Shown piece after piece: positions 21,338-32,500 of a stretch of DNA of 64,000 nt. Within the stretch, counting starts at the first letter, position 1, and every line of letters begins with the position of its first letter. The translations under genes were made by a program, and so were the position numbers. The notes beneath the pieces are model-generated. The model worked only from the letters and a program-made list of their open reading frames with translations. It did not search any database and was not told the DNA's origin. The stretch spans positions 10,902,603-10,966,602 of the forward strand of contig CM065713.1 of the NCBI GenBank assembly GCA_017654935.2, in the 5' to 3' direction. Origin of the DNA: Phymorhynchus buccinoides. Lineage: Eukaryota; Mollusca; Gastropoda; Neogastropoda; Raphitomidae.

Positions 21338-21990
21338 CACTCATGCCACATGTCAATGAAGTAGAAACATCCGGAGGTGCTAATGGGACCCAAAGATGCA
21401 CCAGCCACGCCCGTCCTATCAACGCGAGAGCAGCCCTGCCCCAGCCTTGGAAGTCCGTGTTGTGTTACTGGGGAGCAGGCACACACGGGACATTCCATTA
21501 AGTATACAAGGCACATAGCTACTAGCGGCTTGGTGACCATCGGATACGATACAAAGGAGTCCTTGCAAAATGTCCCCATGGGTGTACCAGTCCATTTTTC
21601 ATGACTGCTGAGCCCACCGGCAAAAGACACCCACTCAGAAACCAGAACGCATCCAACAGCCCCCAAAAAGGCCAGAGGCCAGTGCATCCCTAGACAAAGC
21701 CACAGACTCTCGCCTTACGGTCTTATATACCTCCAAAGAGAGTCCCAGAATGGGATCTTATTTTGTTAGGACTTTCCCAAGTCATCCCAAGAGGGAAAAA
21801 AATAATGAAGTAGAAACACCCGAAGGTGCTAATGGGACCCAGAGATGCACCAGCCACGCCCGTCCTGTCAATGCGAGAGCAGCCCTGCCCCAGCCTTGGA
21901 AGTCCGTGTTGTGTTACTGGGGGGCAGGCACACACGGGACATTCCATTAAGTATACAAGGCACATAGGCACTCATGCCACATGTCAATGA
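21338..21990. repeat. Duplicated ~160-bp block bounded by a 22-bp direct repeat
   Basis: A block beginning GAAGTAGAAACA and ending AAGTATACAAGGCACATAG occurs at 21357-21518 and again at 21806-21968 with only scattered substitutions. The string ACTCATGCCACATGTCAATG occurs directly before the first block (near 21339) and directly after the second (near 21971), so the whole 0.6-kb segment is framed by a direct repeat. The minus-strand frames through both blocks encode similar Cys-rich peptides, but there is no other coding evidence. Confidence 0.65.
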
Positions 21991-22127
21991 TAATTAAGGA
22001 TGGAAAGTTATAAGCAACAGTAATATGTAATTTGATGATTCCAGACATGATAAGGTCATTTTATTACAAACCATAATTATATAAGCACAAAATGGGACAT
22101 TTACATTACAATCTTTCAAATATTCAT

Positions 22128-22456
22128 GTCCCCCCGTGGGGATACCGGGGGTAAATAGTTCCCCCACCTTCTGGAAGTTCTGTGCTTGTAACTTCCTCTA
22201 ATCTGTCACTCTCTTTGAATCTGCCGTTTCCCTCTGCTTGCTGTCATCTACTATCTTTCTGCCTTACCTGGTCCATTCTCCTGCCTTTTTTCACGAAATA
22301 CTTTCAAAAAGATTTCCTCCAGCCGAAGTCGGACTTGCTGGGCCTAGCTATTTCTTAGTTAGTCGCATAACGGCAGCATGACGCATGTGCGCTCCTAATT
22401 CAGTAGTAATTGACAGGAAACTGTCTGAGCGATCAAAGAAGAAGAAGAAGAAGAAA
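22128..22456 (+). mobile_element. SINE-like element, GAA-tail, alternative 3' end
   Basis: Body CCCCGTGGGGATACCGGGGG...CTGGAAGTTCTGTGCTTG, 3' part GCCGAAGTCGGACTTGCTGG, CGCATAACGGCAGCATGACG, GACAGGAAACTGTCTGAGCG and tail (AAG)n. The sister copy at 16841 is reversed. Confidence 0.8.
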
Positions 22457-22643
22457 TATACATATGTATATTGATGAAAACATCTTTTTAATGTATTTTT
22501 GGTTTTCATGTGTTCATGAATATAATTCCACATTTTACCTCCCAAATATTTTAATTTCTTGGTCGGGGCAGAAATATTATTTGTTTGTTCATACACAACT
22601 AACTGGGTGTCCAAAGGGAGTCTTGGCGAGGGAAAGGAGGAAG

Positions 22644-23482
22644 ATCTGGATGAAGCCTGTGTGTGTGTGTCTGGATGAAGCCTGTGTGTGTGTGTCTGGA
22701 TGAAGCCTGTGTTGTGTGTGTCTGGATGAAGCCTGTGTTGTGTGTGTCTGGATGAAGCCTGTGTTGTGTGTGTCTGGATGAAGCCTGTGTGTGTGTCTGG
22801 ATGAAGCCTGTGTGTGTGTGTCTGGATGAAGCCTGTGTTGTGTGTGTCTGGATGAAGCCTGTGTTGTGTGTGTCTGGATGAAGCCTGTGTGTGTGTGTGT
22901 CTGGATGAAGCCTGTGTTGTGTGTGTCTGGATGAAGCCTGTGTGTGTGTGTCTGGATGAAGCCTGTGTGTGTGTGTGTGTGTGTCTGTCTGGATGAAGCC
23001 TGTGTGTGTGTGTCTGGATGAAGCCTGTGTGTGTGTGTCTGGATGAAGCCTGTGTGTGTGTGTCTGGATGAAGCCTGTGTGTGTGTGTCTGGATGAAGCC
23101 TGTGTTGTGTGTGTCTGGATGAAGCCTGTGTTGTGTGTGTGAAGTCTGGATGAAGCCTGTGTGTGTGTGTGTGATGAAGCCTGTGTGGTGTGTGTCTGGA
23201 TGAAGCCTGTGTGTGTGTCTGGATGAAGCCTGTGTGTGTGTGTGTCTGGATGAAGCCTGTGTTGTGTGTGTCTGGATGAAGCCTGTGTGTGTGTGTGTCT
23301 GGATGAAGCCTGTGTTGTGTGTGTCTGGATGAAGCCTGTGTGTGTGTGTGTCTGGATGAAGCCTGTGTTGTGTGTGTCTGGATGAAGCCTGTGTGTGTGT
23401 GTCTGGATGAAGCCTGTGTTGTGTGTGTCTGGATGAAGCCTGTGTGTGTGTGTGTGGTGTGTCTGGATGAAGCCTGTGTGGG
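22644..23482. repeat. ~26-bp minisatellite (TCTGGATGAAGCCTGTGT)
   Basis: About 33 units of TCTGGATGAAGCCTGTGT followed by a variable GT tract (unit length about 22-32 bp). The His-Thr-rich frames of 300 to 390 residues on the minus strand come from the repeat and are not genes. Confidence 0.95.
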
Positions 23483-23489
23483 TGTGCTT

Positions 23490-24160
23490 TTTGCTTCTGT
23501 TTCTCTCTTCTCCCTCCCACCCACCCCTTACATTGCCTTAGTTGTCGACAGGGCTATAATTTTAATCTTAATCATTTTCTCCCACCCCCTTTTTTAATTT
23601 TTTTAATTTCGTTCCTTCCCACACAAAATGCAGCCATTTGATTTCACACTCACTTAACTTTTTCCTTTTTTCCTTTTTCTTCACTCATAACCCCATCCAG
23701 CTCTCTAGGTCTCCCTCTCTCTGTCTGTACCTGATATGTGCTCACTTGTTCCCATTTATCACAACACCCTCCCCTCCCTCCCCACCCTTGGCCTTGTCCC
23801 TTTTCAGTCCCAAGTCTTCACTCACCTGCCTGTCACCGGCTGAAGAAGAACAACAGTTTGAAAGCTCCCTAATGTCAACTCCATCAGGCCAGATTTACCT
23901 CTTTTTTTAAATTTTCTTCATCTCCATTGCTTGAAGACCTGACAGTCACCCTTTTCAACCACTCCCATACTAACTCTTAAGTCTGACATGATTTTGACTG
24001 TCACAGCCAATTGCAGGAGGGGAGAGCACAGAGGATGATGGAGATATGAGCTGAACAGACGAGGGACAATTTTGGTGCCCTTGTTGGCGGTTTGCACTGC
24101 ATGTAGCAAGCTTTATAGAGTTACCATGCATTTCAAGTTTTTCTACTTTATTATGTTTCA
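23490..24160. other. Non-coding pyrimidine-rich region upstream of SOCS gene 1 exon 2
   Basis: CT-rich sequence without a convincing coding frame, leading into a polypyrimidine tract and the acceptor TTATGTTTCAG (ends 24161). Read here as the 3' end of intron 1. The ATG at 24072, in frame with the exon, lies in this intron and its predicted peptide has no counterpart in the paralogue. Confidence 0.5.
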
Positions 24161-24161
24161 G

Positions 24162-26234
24162 GAACCCAGTGATTGTTCATCCCCAGAGGATGGCTGTACG
24201 TGCTCAACTCTGTGTTCTCGGCCATCAGACTGGACCACTCCCAAAGGCAGCCTGTTGCTGAAAGACACCAGCCTCCAAGGCGTCATTGAAAGGTTCTTGG
24301 AGACACAAAATAACCGTCAAACGTTATTCAGACAAGCCATTCAAAAAAGCCTGGAGTATGGCTGCTCTGACTGCTTTTTGGCCTTGTGTGAACTATACTG
24401 TGAACATCACTCATATCTTTTCGACAGGTGCCGCAAAGGTTTAGAATTTGCATACACCAAAGCAGCAATTGAAAGGCCTCATTTTATTTCCATAATTTGT
24501 GAAGAAAGGATTGAAGAAGAAAGCATTGAAGAAGAAAGTGTTGAAGAAGACAGCGTTGAAGAAGAAAGTGCCTATGTCAATGCAGAGTTCAAATTGACAG
24601 AACTGAAACTTCTCATTCAGGTTGTTTTGGAGAAGAAATGCTGGGATCTCCTTTCTCCTCTGTTTCAGGCCAAAATAGGTGGTCGCGAATGCCTAGTAGA
24701 TCTAACTGAAGAAATTGAGCATTGCTTTGACAAGGTTTTGTTTGATGAAACAAGCAGGCTGAGTATCGCCCCGGTGCTAGACATGTACATAAAGAATGCA
24801 GATGAATCTTCTTCTTCTTCTGCGTTCCCAATAGATGGATCAATCGTGGAGACAATGGTGGAAGATATGCGAAACCGCTTGAGTTGCAGTAGGCCACGGT
24901 GTAGACGTGCAGTGTCCCGAATGAAGAAATGGTGTGTGAGCAATGGTCATGCCAACCTGGCCTTTGTCCTGGCTCTCATCACCAAAGACTGGAACCTGGT
25001 TGAACGTGTGCTGCCTTCCGTGGATGTTCACTACACCACTTTGCTGTCAGCTGTCAAAATGGCTGCTATGCCGATAGATGTAGGCGGTTCTTTCTCTGCA
25101 GCGGCCACAATCCTGGCAGCCTGTCCTATCACTAAGGAAACACTTAAGTTTTACCATTTCAATCTACTTCACCTCAACAGTGATCTGAGCAAAGCGTGTA
25201 AAAAGCAAGGTCGATTGGATCTGGTACTGATAACTCGGTGTGACGATGTGTCCTTTGTACTGAAGAATCACACGCTATGCCCAAACCGTGCTGTGTTGGA
25301 CTGGATTTTAGAAGAGACTGTCCGCCTCTCTTCAATGTTTGATGAGAATGGACATCTAGATCTTATCGAAGCCCTTGTAAAGGGCTGCACGGCTGATTCC
25401 AAAACACCACAGGAAATTTTGCACAAAGCCCTTTCAACAGGACAAACAGACGAGACAAGGGTTTTGCTGAATCATGTGGACATATCTGTGTGCATTCTCA
25501 ACAAGTGGAACCACAGCTTGTTGTTTTCTACACTGTTAGCTTGTCACTACCGCCCTTACAATGAAAGCTGGGTCAGAAAGACAGTGAGAAAGAATGTGCG
25601 ACTGTCACTAGCTGCAGGTTTGTCACCATTCCACAGAGAAGTGGCCACTACAGATCTGCCCATCTACCCAGAAGATGACGAGGATGTGCCTGAGCCCAGT
25701 TTTCCAGACATCTGCCCACTAAAATGTGCTATCAGAGTAAACCTCCCAGAAATTGTGGACCTCACTCTGGATTGCGGAGCATTCTCCAACAAAACTCTGA
25801 ATGAAGTCGCCAGTGATGCAGAGATGCAGTCTTGGGCAGACAAGGACGAGAAGTTGAAGGAATGCTTTGAACGAGTTCAGGAGGCTGCCAACACTCCTCC
25901 TCGCCTTACGCAGCTGGCTCGGCTGGCGGTGTCCCGCAGCGTTGGATGTCAACCGGGGCGGTCAGAGAGAATCGATCGTTTGCCCCTCCCCACAGTTCTG
26001 AAAGACACAGTGAAATTCTATGACGTCTTTCACCCAAACACAAAGAGTGCGAGCATTTGTGAGGAAACTTTACAGTTGAAAATAACTGAAGAGCATCACA
26101 GTGCTGAGCTGTCTGATTCTGATTCTGACGAATCTGAAGAATATGATCCTAGGACTATGATGAGTGGATTTTTTTTTATGGATTCAGATTCTGATGAAGT
26201 TGGTGAACTTGATGAAAGCCAGGACGAGATCTAG
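24162..26234 (+). CDS. SOCS-box gene 1: ankyrin-like SOCS-box protein, main coding exon
   Basis: The exon encodes 690 residues to a TAG at 26232-26234. The start is set at the acceptor TTTCAG|GAA because the paralogue has the same phase-0 acceptor and similarity begins there. The N-terminal half has a conserved Cys-rich block (CSDCFLALCELYC) and RPHF-IC-E. The middle has WNLVERVLPSVDVH. Near the C-terminus CPLKCAIRVNLPEIVDLTLD and CGAFSNKTL look like an ankyrin unit. A SOCS box follows (25896-26018): RLTQLARLAV as the Elongin-BC box and LPLPTVLK as the Cul5 box, though Ala replaces the usual Cys. The tail is Asp/Ser/Glu-rich. Known SOCS-box proteins recruit Elongin B/C and Cullin-5 and present substrates for ubiquitination; the substrate here is unknown. 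Oddities: a four-fold 15-bp repeat encoding (I/V)EEES (about 24510-24570) and a SINE-like 20-bp string at 24811-24830. Confidence 0.8.
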   Translation, partial: EPSDCSSPEDGCTCSTLCSRPSDWTTPKGSLLLKDTSLQGVIERFLETQNNRQTLFRQAIQKSLEYGCSDCFLALCELYCEHHSYLFDRCRKGLEFAYTKAAIERPHFISIICEERIEEESIEEESVEEDSVEEESAYVNAEFKLTELKLLIQVVLEKKCWDLLSPLFQAKIGGRECLVDLTEEIEHCFDKVLFDETSRLSIAPVLDMYIKNADESSSSSAFPIDGSIVETMVEDMRNRLSCSRPRCRRAVSRMKKWCVSNGHANLAFVLALITKDWNLVERVLPSVDVHYTTLLSAVKMAAMPIDVGGSFSAAATILAACPITKETLKFYHFNLLHLNSDLSKACKKQGRLDLVLITRCDDVSFVLKNHTLCPNRAVLDWILEETVRLSSMFDENGHLDLIEALVKGCTADSKTPQEILHKALSTGQTDETRVLLNHVDISVCILNKWNHSLLFSTLLACHYRPYNESWVRKTVRKNVRLSLAAGLSPFHREVATTDLPIYPEDDEDVPEPSFPDICPLKCAIRVNLPEIVDLTLDCGAFSNKTLNEVASDAEMQSWADKDEKLKECFERVQEAANTPPRLTQLARLAVSRSVGCQPGRSERIDRLPLPTVLKDTVKFYDVFHPNTKSASICEETLQLKITEEHHSAELSDSDSDESEEYDPRTMMSGFFFMDSDSDEVGELDESQDEI
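25896..26018 (+). other. SOCS-box coding segment of gene 1
   Basis: Encodes PPRLTQLARLAVSRSVG then a linker and IDRLPLPTVLKDTVKF. Hydrophobic spacing L-x2-L-A-R-x2-V and the LPLP motif fit the SOCS-box consensus. The order ankyrin-like unit then SOCS box, with an acidic tail after it, is shared with gene 2. Confidence 0.8.
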
Positions 26235-26360
26235 TAGGGAGGGAGTGTGTGTGGGAGTCCAACACCTCAGTCAAAAGCTGAGAATAATGTGAATGTAAAA
26301 GAATCATTGAAGGCCTATGCTGGGAAAATAAAATATAAAATTGTGAATTCATGATTGATA
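26235..26360 (+). terminator. 3' UTR and polyadenylation region of SOCS gene 1
   Basis: AATAAA at about 26325 in GGGAAAATAAAATATAAAAT. The surrounding 50 bp (26303-26352, including GAATTCATGA) match 58042-58092 downstream of gene 2, supporting a shared ancestral 3' end. Confidence 0.55.
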
Positions 26361-26754
26361 TTGTTCTTGACAAAAAGTACATGTATGGAATGAAGTACCT
26401 GAAATCACTGTCGTTGTGGTAGTTATAGAATTTATTTCTTTTTTTTAGGGTTGGGGGATACTTCTTTTTTTTCAGATAGCTGCCTTGCCTTCTGAACTGT
26501 TATGTGTTTAACTGTGTGGAGCTGTTAACATTAGTTGTGTTTTTTTCTTTCTGAGAGTTAAGTGTTTTGATTTTCACTTTGACTCCTCTGTGCCTGTCAC
26601 TCTCTTTACTTCTTTTTCTTATTGTGTAAACTTACATTTTTCTCCTTTTTTTTCTATGTGTGCCTGTTATTATCATTCTGGCTTGCCAGACAATTCAGCA
26701 AGTTTTTACTTGATTCATATAAGCGTTACCCGGTAGTTACTGATTATGCACTAT

Positions 26755-28180
26755 GACGCTATAGAGTTTTGACACTTCCAACACTTTGTGGATGGAGACC
26801 TGCTGCAATTCGTTCATGTTTGTAGCACTCAGTCTGTCTGGGCAAATAGACATGTTTGGAAATAATCTTGTGGGAGAATAGAGTAATACTGTGGTTAGCT
26901 TGAGCGATCCCCGTATGATTTGGTTAGTCAAAATTGGAAGTACCAAAACATGTGAGAATGCACCTGGTGTTTTCACTAAACACCTGGTTTCTCCGGTGCT
27001 ACTTTCAAAATGGTTAAACATTGATTCTTGGCATTTTCTTTTCTTTATGAACTCGCAAGGTTCTGATAGTTGAAGACTGATTGGTTTGTGTCCAGAAATG
27101 ATCACTCGTTCTTTTCTAAATGCTCACAAGTCACTCACACATAGTACAGCAGATGATTGTAATGCCAACCGTTTCATTGTGGGATTACTCTATGTTGCAT
27201 GCTGTGCCCTATTTTTGTTTCCACAGAAACAAAATTAAGTCTGATTATGCCCTTGTGGGCCAGCCTTCACATGGAGGGGGTGTTCTCGACCAAGCTGTGC
27301 CCACCCCTTTTTCTTACTTTTCCTATTTTCTGCCTACCATGTCTTTTACTATCTCTTTTCCCCCCATAAAGTCTCCCGACAAGATCTCCAGTTTTCTATT
27401 TCGTCTGATTTCTGTCTCCCCGGATCTTCAATCTGTTCTTTCATCTTTCCTTACAAATCTATCTTTTGATTGTTCCTTTTTCTCTCTGATCTATCGGACA
27501 ATTTATGACATGCCAGTTTTTTTTTTATTGTTCACTGGCGTCCACACGTGAGACCTTGCGCACTTGAGTGGGCACCTGTTGTCCATTCTGCAGTGCATAT
27601 TTGCCTATATGACAATTAAATTTTTTTTTTTTTTTACTAGTATGTGTTATCCTTTTTTACTTCTTTTTTTTAAACCTGGATCCAATAAATAGAGTAGAAT
27701 GGCTCAACGTTTCCAGCACTGTGTGGACTTATGTGCTATAGGGTGCAATGATGGAGGTGTCATGTTATGAACTGTACTGTATGTTTTGTTGTTTACAGGT
27801 TATTGAACGTTGGTAAGATACATTGATGAGTGGTTTGTAATAAGTGGTTGAACTTTACGCGGTGACAGTCCTGAGATGACCATATCTGTTGACGGGATAT
27901 AATGGAAAAAGTAAAATGAAATAATTAGTAAGTCTGATTATCTTGTATTGGAGGTGGTGGTTATTTTGGTAGGAGTTGTGGTTTTCTTTGTGTACAAGTT
28001 TGTTATTGGTGTTATCGCTGCAATGTGGTAGGCGTGGACTAGACTGATAAGTAGCTCATGAACGTTGATTTTGATATTAAACTTGTCATTTTTGTAGAGA
28101 GTACAAGTTCTTATTCAAAATTATTTTTTCATCCTCTAAAGAATTAGACGCATAGCATGCGTACGCGCATGTGTGTGTGT
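26755..28180. repeat. Segmental duplication unit A (3' flank of SOCS gene 1)
   Basis: The blocks at 26755-26965 and 26965-27225 match 28205-28405 and 34755-34985 in the same order, and 27920-28130 matches 35705-35910. Shared strings include CTGGGCAAA(A)TAGACATG, GCTCACAAGTCACT and GTAGAGAGTACAAGTT. Part of unit A (27500-27905) is also present inverted at 60610-61185. No coding frame is conserved. Confidence 0.7.
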
Positions 28181-28684
28181 GTTTAACCTTTTTTGGGGGC
28201 GTGTTTTTAACCTTTTGAAACTTTAGATGGAGACCTATTGCAATGTTCTTATCATGTGTCAGTGTGTTCCACTCTGTCTGTCTGGGCAAAATAGACATGT
28301 TTGGAAATAATCTTGTGGTAGAAGGGAAGTAATCCTGTGGTTAGTCTGAGCAATCCCCATTCGATTTGGTTAGCCAAAAATAGAGGTACCCAAACACACA
28401 CATGCTTTTTTTTTTTTTTTTGACCCTCCACTGTCCCCGCCTGTCTTTTTTTCTCTTTATTATTATTTTTTTTTTAAATTTGGAGGCGGCACATTTTTTT
28501 TAACTTTTTTCTTTTTTCTCTCTCTTTCCCTTTTCCTCCCCTCACTTCTCTCATACATTTGTCTGTGTGATGAGCTAAGATGGACATTTTTCTTCGGTAT
28601 AAATTAGTGTTTTAGTCTGATACACAAGTGTCTGGGTTTCTGTATGACTTGGAGTTTGGTGTACTGATCATTCATACTCTATAT

Positions 28685-28857
28685 GTGTGTACGTGTGTGT
28701 ATGCGTATGTGTGTATGAGAGTGTGTGTGTGCGTGTGCGCGCGCGCGCGCGTGTGTGTGCGTGTGCGCGCGCGTGTGTGCGTGTGCGTGTGTGTGCGTGT
28801 GCGTGTGTTCGTGCGTGCATGTGCATATGTGTGCACGCGCACGTGTGTGTGTATGTG
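28685..28857. repeat. Alternating TG/CG tract (Z-DNA-prone)
   Basis: About 170 bp of nearly uninterrupted alternating purine-pyrimidine sequence, including GCGCGCGCGCGCG around 28738-28751. It lies in the 3' UTR of the LINE. Confidence 0.85.
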
Positions 28858-29582
28858 TAACATAAAACAATTATGCACGTAATGTCAACCATTAATTATT
28901 AATTAACACACTATCAACTCTATTATTACTATTACTATACTATCATCATCGTTGTTACCATCAATAAGAACATTAATCAATTACTACGCACGCTTTGTCC
29001 AGTAAAGCGTCATACAAGTTGGTATTATAAAAGTATGTGTGTGTGTGTACACATCTGCTTAAAAAAGAAAGGCATAGAGATCAAACAAAAGCGAGAAAAA
29101 AGTTGAAAGACCTAATCCTTTTCACTGTCCATATTCCCCCGGTGCACCATACTCTTGCACGAGCGAAATCGAAAGGGTGCAAGAGGGTGCGGAGGAAATG
29201 GAAAGCGAAGAGGCGTGTTTCCCCTGTAGCCCCTTTCTTTACAAAAAAAAGGTTATACTAAGGCTGTATTTTGTATGTATGTGCTTCGTGAGTGTATATG
29301 TGTGTCTGTGCGTGTGCAGATACTTAAGTGATTATGTGTTTCTGTGTGTGCACGTATGCCTTTTATACTTTTCTCATTTGCAACTGTCTTTCAAATATAG
29401 TTGATATTGGCAATTTAGATTCCGTTTTTTGGTATATACTTATACACATCTTGGCAATTATCATAATATGGTTTAGTTTCAATAGTGTGTGTCTGTCAAT
29501 ATTGTCTTGTTTAAGAATTCCAAACAGCATATTTTGTTCAGAAACCTCAATTTGTTTGTTGTATGCTGTTAATATATATTGA

Positions 29583-32500
29583 CTAACATTTTTTCCAAAA
29601 AGACTTAACCCTAGGACAGTGAAAAAAGAAATGTTCAATGTAATCAATTTCATCACTGCAATATGAACAGTTGCGATTATCCCTTATTTTCATTTTGCAT
29701 AGCATTATATTAGTGGGGTAGATATTTTGTAGAATTTTCCATTGCAAAACTCTCAATCTGGTTTCTTTGGTGCACAAACGAGGAATCTTCCATACATTCT
29801 TATTAATCTCAAGTCCATATTTATTATACCAAAATCTAATTGCACATGATTCTGTGTAACTAAGGGAGCATAATGCTGCACGAAAATCTTTGCAAGATGT
29901 ATATTTTTTGTTACAGAAAAGAGGAGGTTCTGCAAAATCAATGTCAAATCGATCTTGTTCACTGACCCTAGTAACAAAATTGCGTGTGGCCATTGACACT
30001 ATGTTGTACTCTAAGATCCTTCCAGGGGTGGCTCCTATCTTGTTGACCACTTCCACATATGAAAGCATTCCATTTAGACCATACATGTCTGTGATATTTA
30101 ATATTTTGCCCTGTATCCAATCTGGGAAGAAAAGTACTTTTCCACGATATGTTACATGCTGGTTATTCCACAATAAAGAGGGAAATGGTGTTACATCTGC
30201 ACATTTATTAAGATCTAGCCATGTTTTCAAGGCGCTTTTCCAAAAATGTGAATGTATATTATCTAAACCTTTGAAAAGTGCGCTCCCAGTATTTGAATAA
30301 AAACAGATGACATTCTCACCAAATGACTGAAAAATCTTTCTAGGGATTAAAGTCCAATTTTCATTGTTCATGGACTTACAAAGTTTTACAGCCCATTGAA
30401 GGAGAAAAGCTGCTTGCATCTGTCTGAGATCAATCATTTTTAATCCTCCTTTTTCGAATTCACTACACATTACACTCCTTTTAACTTTTTCAAATGCTTT
30501 ACGATTACAATTTCTTTTACGCCAAAGAAATCTAAAAAGCATACGGTTAATGTCTGATAAGATCTTGTCTGGAATGACAAATGCTTGCATAACATAGACC
30601 ATTTGTGAAATTAGAAATGTTTTAATAATATGTATTTTACCAATTACGCTAAGGTCTCTTTTTTCCCATGCATGGATCATTCTTTGAATAATTTCTATTC
30701 TTTGCAACCAGTTATCCTCAACTAAGGATGCAGGTCTATCATTCATAAAGTAAATACCTAAAATCTTTACTCTTTTCTTCCAGGTGAAACCATAAAAGCT
30801 CTCTTCACTGTTCTTTTTTCTACCTAGCCACATAGCCACTGACTTACTTTTATTTAAAATCAGTCCGGAGAACAAAGCAAAGTCCTTAAGTATATCCAAT
30901 GCTTGCTTCATATCTTGCTGATCTGTCAAAAATAAGGTAATATCGTCTGCATAAAGAGCGATTTTTATTAAATTAGCCTGCATGCCTCTTGACCCCCCTA
31001 GATCAATACCGCTAATGTTTCTACAGTTTCTAATCCTAATTGCCAACAGTTCTATAGCCAATACAAATACCAATAGAGAAAAGGGGCATCCCTGTCTAAT
31101 TCCTGCTTCAGTTGGAAAATACTCCGAAGTCCAACCACTATACATAATGCAACTTTGAGTATTAGTTATTAATACTTGAAACCATCTAGTGAATTCTTCC
31201 CCAAAACCAAACTTTTTGAAAGCTGTAAGCATAAAATCTTTAGAAATACTGTCAAACGCTTGTGTATAATCAATACTAACTAGCAACCCAGGTTTGTTTT
31301 TTTCGTTAAGATTATCAATAACATCATCTATTAGTCTCAATAACGTAGCTACTCGACGGCATTTGATATATCCTACCTGATCTTCACTTACTAAGTCATT
31401 AATTACTTGACCTAAACGATTAGCCATGCATTTAGCCAAAAGCTTATAATCACTATTTGTTAATGAAATTGGTCTCCAGTTTTTCAAGATATTTCTAGGT
31501 AGGTCTTTGCCTTTGTGAATTAAAGTGATGACAGCTTTTTTTTGTGAGGGAGAAAGTGTCCCTTTATCAAACGCAGAGTTAAGTGATGATGCTAACAGAC
31601 CTTTCATATGATGCCAAAATACTTTTAAGAATTCTGTTGTTATCCCATCACTTCCTGGTGAAGAACCATTCTTGAGGGATTTTAGGGCTGCAAGCAGTTC
31701 ATCTTCTGTCAAGTTGCCTTCACAGCTATCTTTCTGAGAGTCAGAAAGCTGCGGCACAGTAGTATCGGACATAAAGTTATTCACCACTTCTTCCATGTTC
31801 TCTATTCTTACCTTTTTCCTGTACAATTTTGTGTAATAACCTTTTTGCATTTTCATTATGTCTGACTGTTGTGTAATTGGTATATCATTTTCATCTAAAC
31901 GTTCTTCTATTATCTTCGAATTTGCCCTTGATTTTTCCAAACTTAAAAAGTATTTTGTGTTTTTTTCTCCCTCTTCAATCCACCTCATTCTAGATCTTAC
32001 CTGTGCTGCGCGTGCTTTATACGTTTCCTGTAATTCTATTTCTTGCATTAACTGATGACGTTGCTTTTGAGACTGAATATCATCAGGGGTTTTAGAAATA
32101 TAAACATCTAGTTCATTTAACTTACTTTGTAACTCTATTACCTTATTTCTTCTTTCAATGCTCTTTCCCTTGGCATAATTTAGTGTAAAACTCTTAATCT
32201 TCAGTTTTAACATTTCCCATTCTATTTGGTAGTCAATATTTTCGCCCATAAGTAACATATGATCATCAATCAAACTATTCATTTCAGTGACAACATCTAA
32301 GTCATTCAACAATGAGTTGTTGAACTTCCACAGCCCTGGTTCCCTCTCAAAGCTAGAACAGTTCACGATGACAGAGCAACCTCTGTGATCTGTGAAAGGG
32401 ATGGAATGAATGTTGCATGCTATTGTTTTGTCAAACAGATCAGCGTTCGTTATAAAATAATCCAATCGACGTGCAATAAAAGGAGATGTTTTACGCCATG

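Noticed and set aside
21337..21971. Two similar minus-strand Cys-rich frames as a duplicated gene
   Set aside because: Similarity is confined to the duplicated 160-bp DNA block, with no conserved start, splice signal or recognisable domain.
22348..23524. His-Thr-rich frames of 311 and 390 residues on the minus strand
   Set aside because: They follow the 26-bp minisatellite exactly; no homology outside the repeat.
24072..24161. In-frame ATG 30 codons upstream of SOCS gene 1 exon 2 as the true start
   Set aside because: The extension has no counterpart in gene 2, contains the acceptor TTTCAG as codons, and homology starts precisely at the acceptor.
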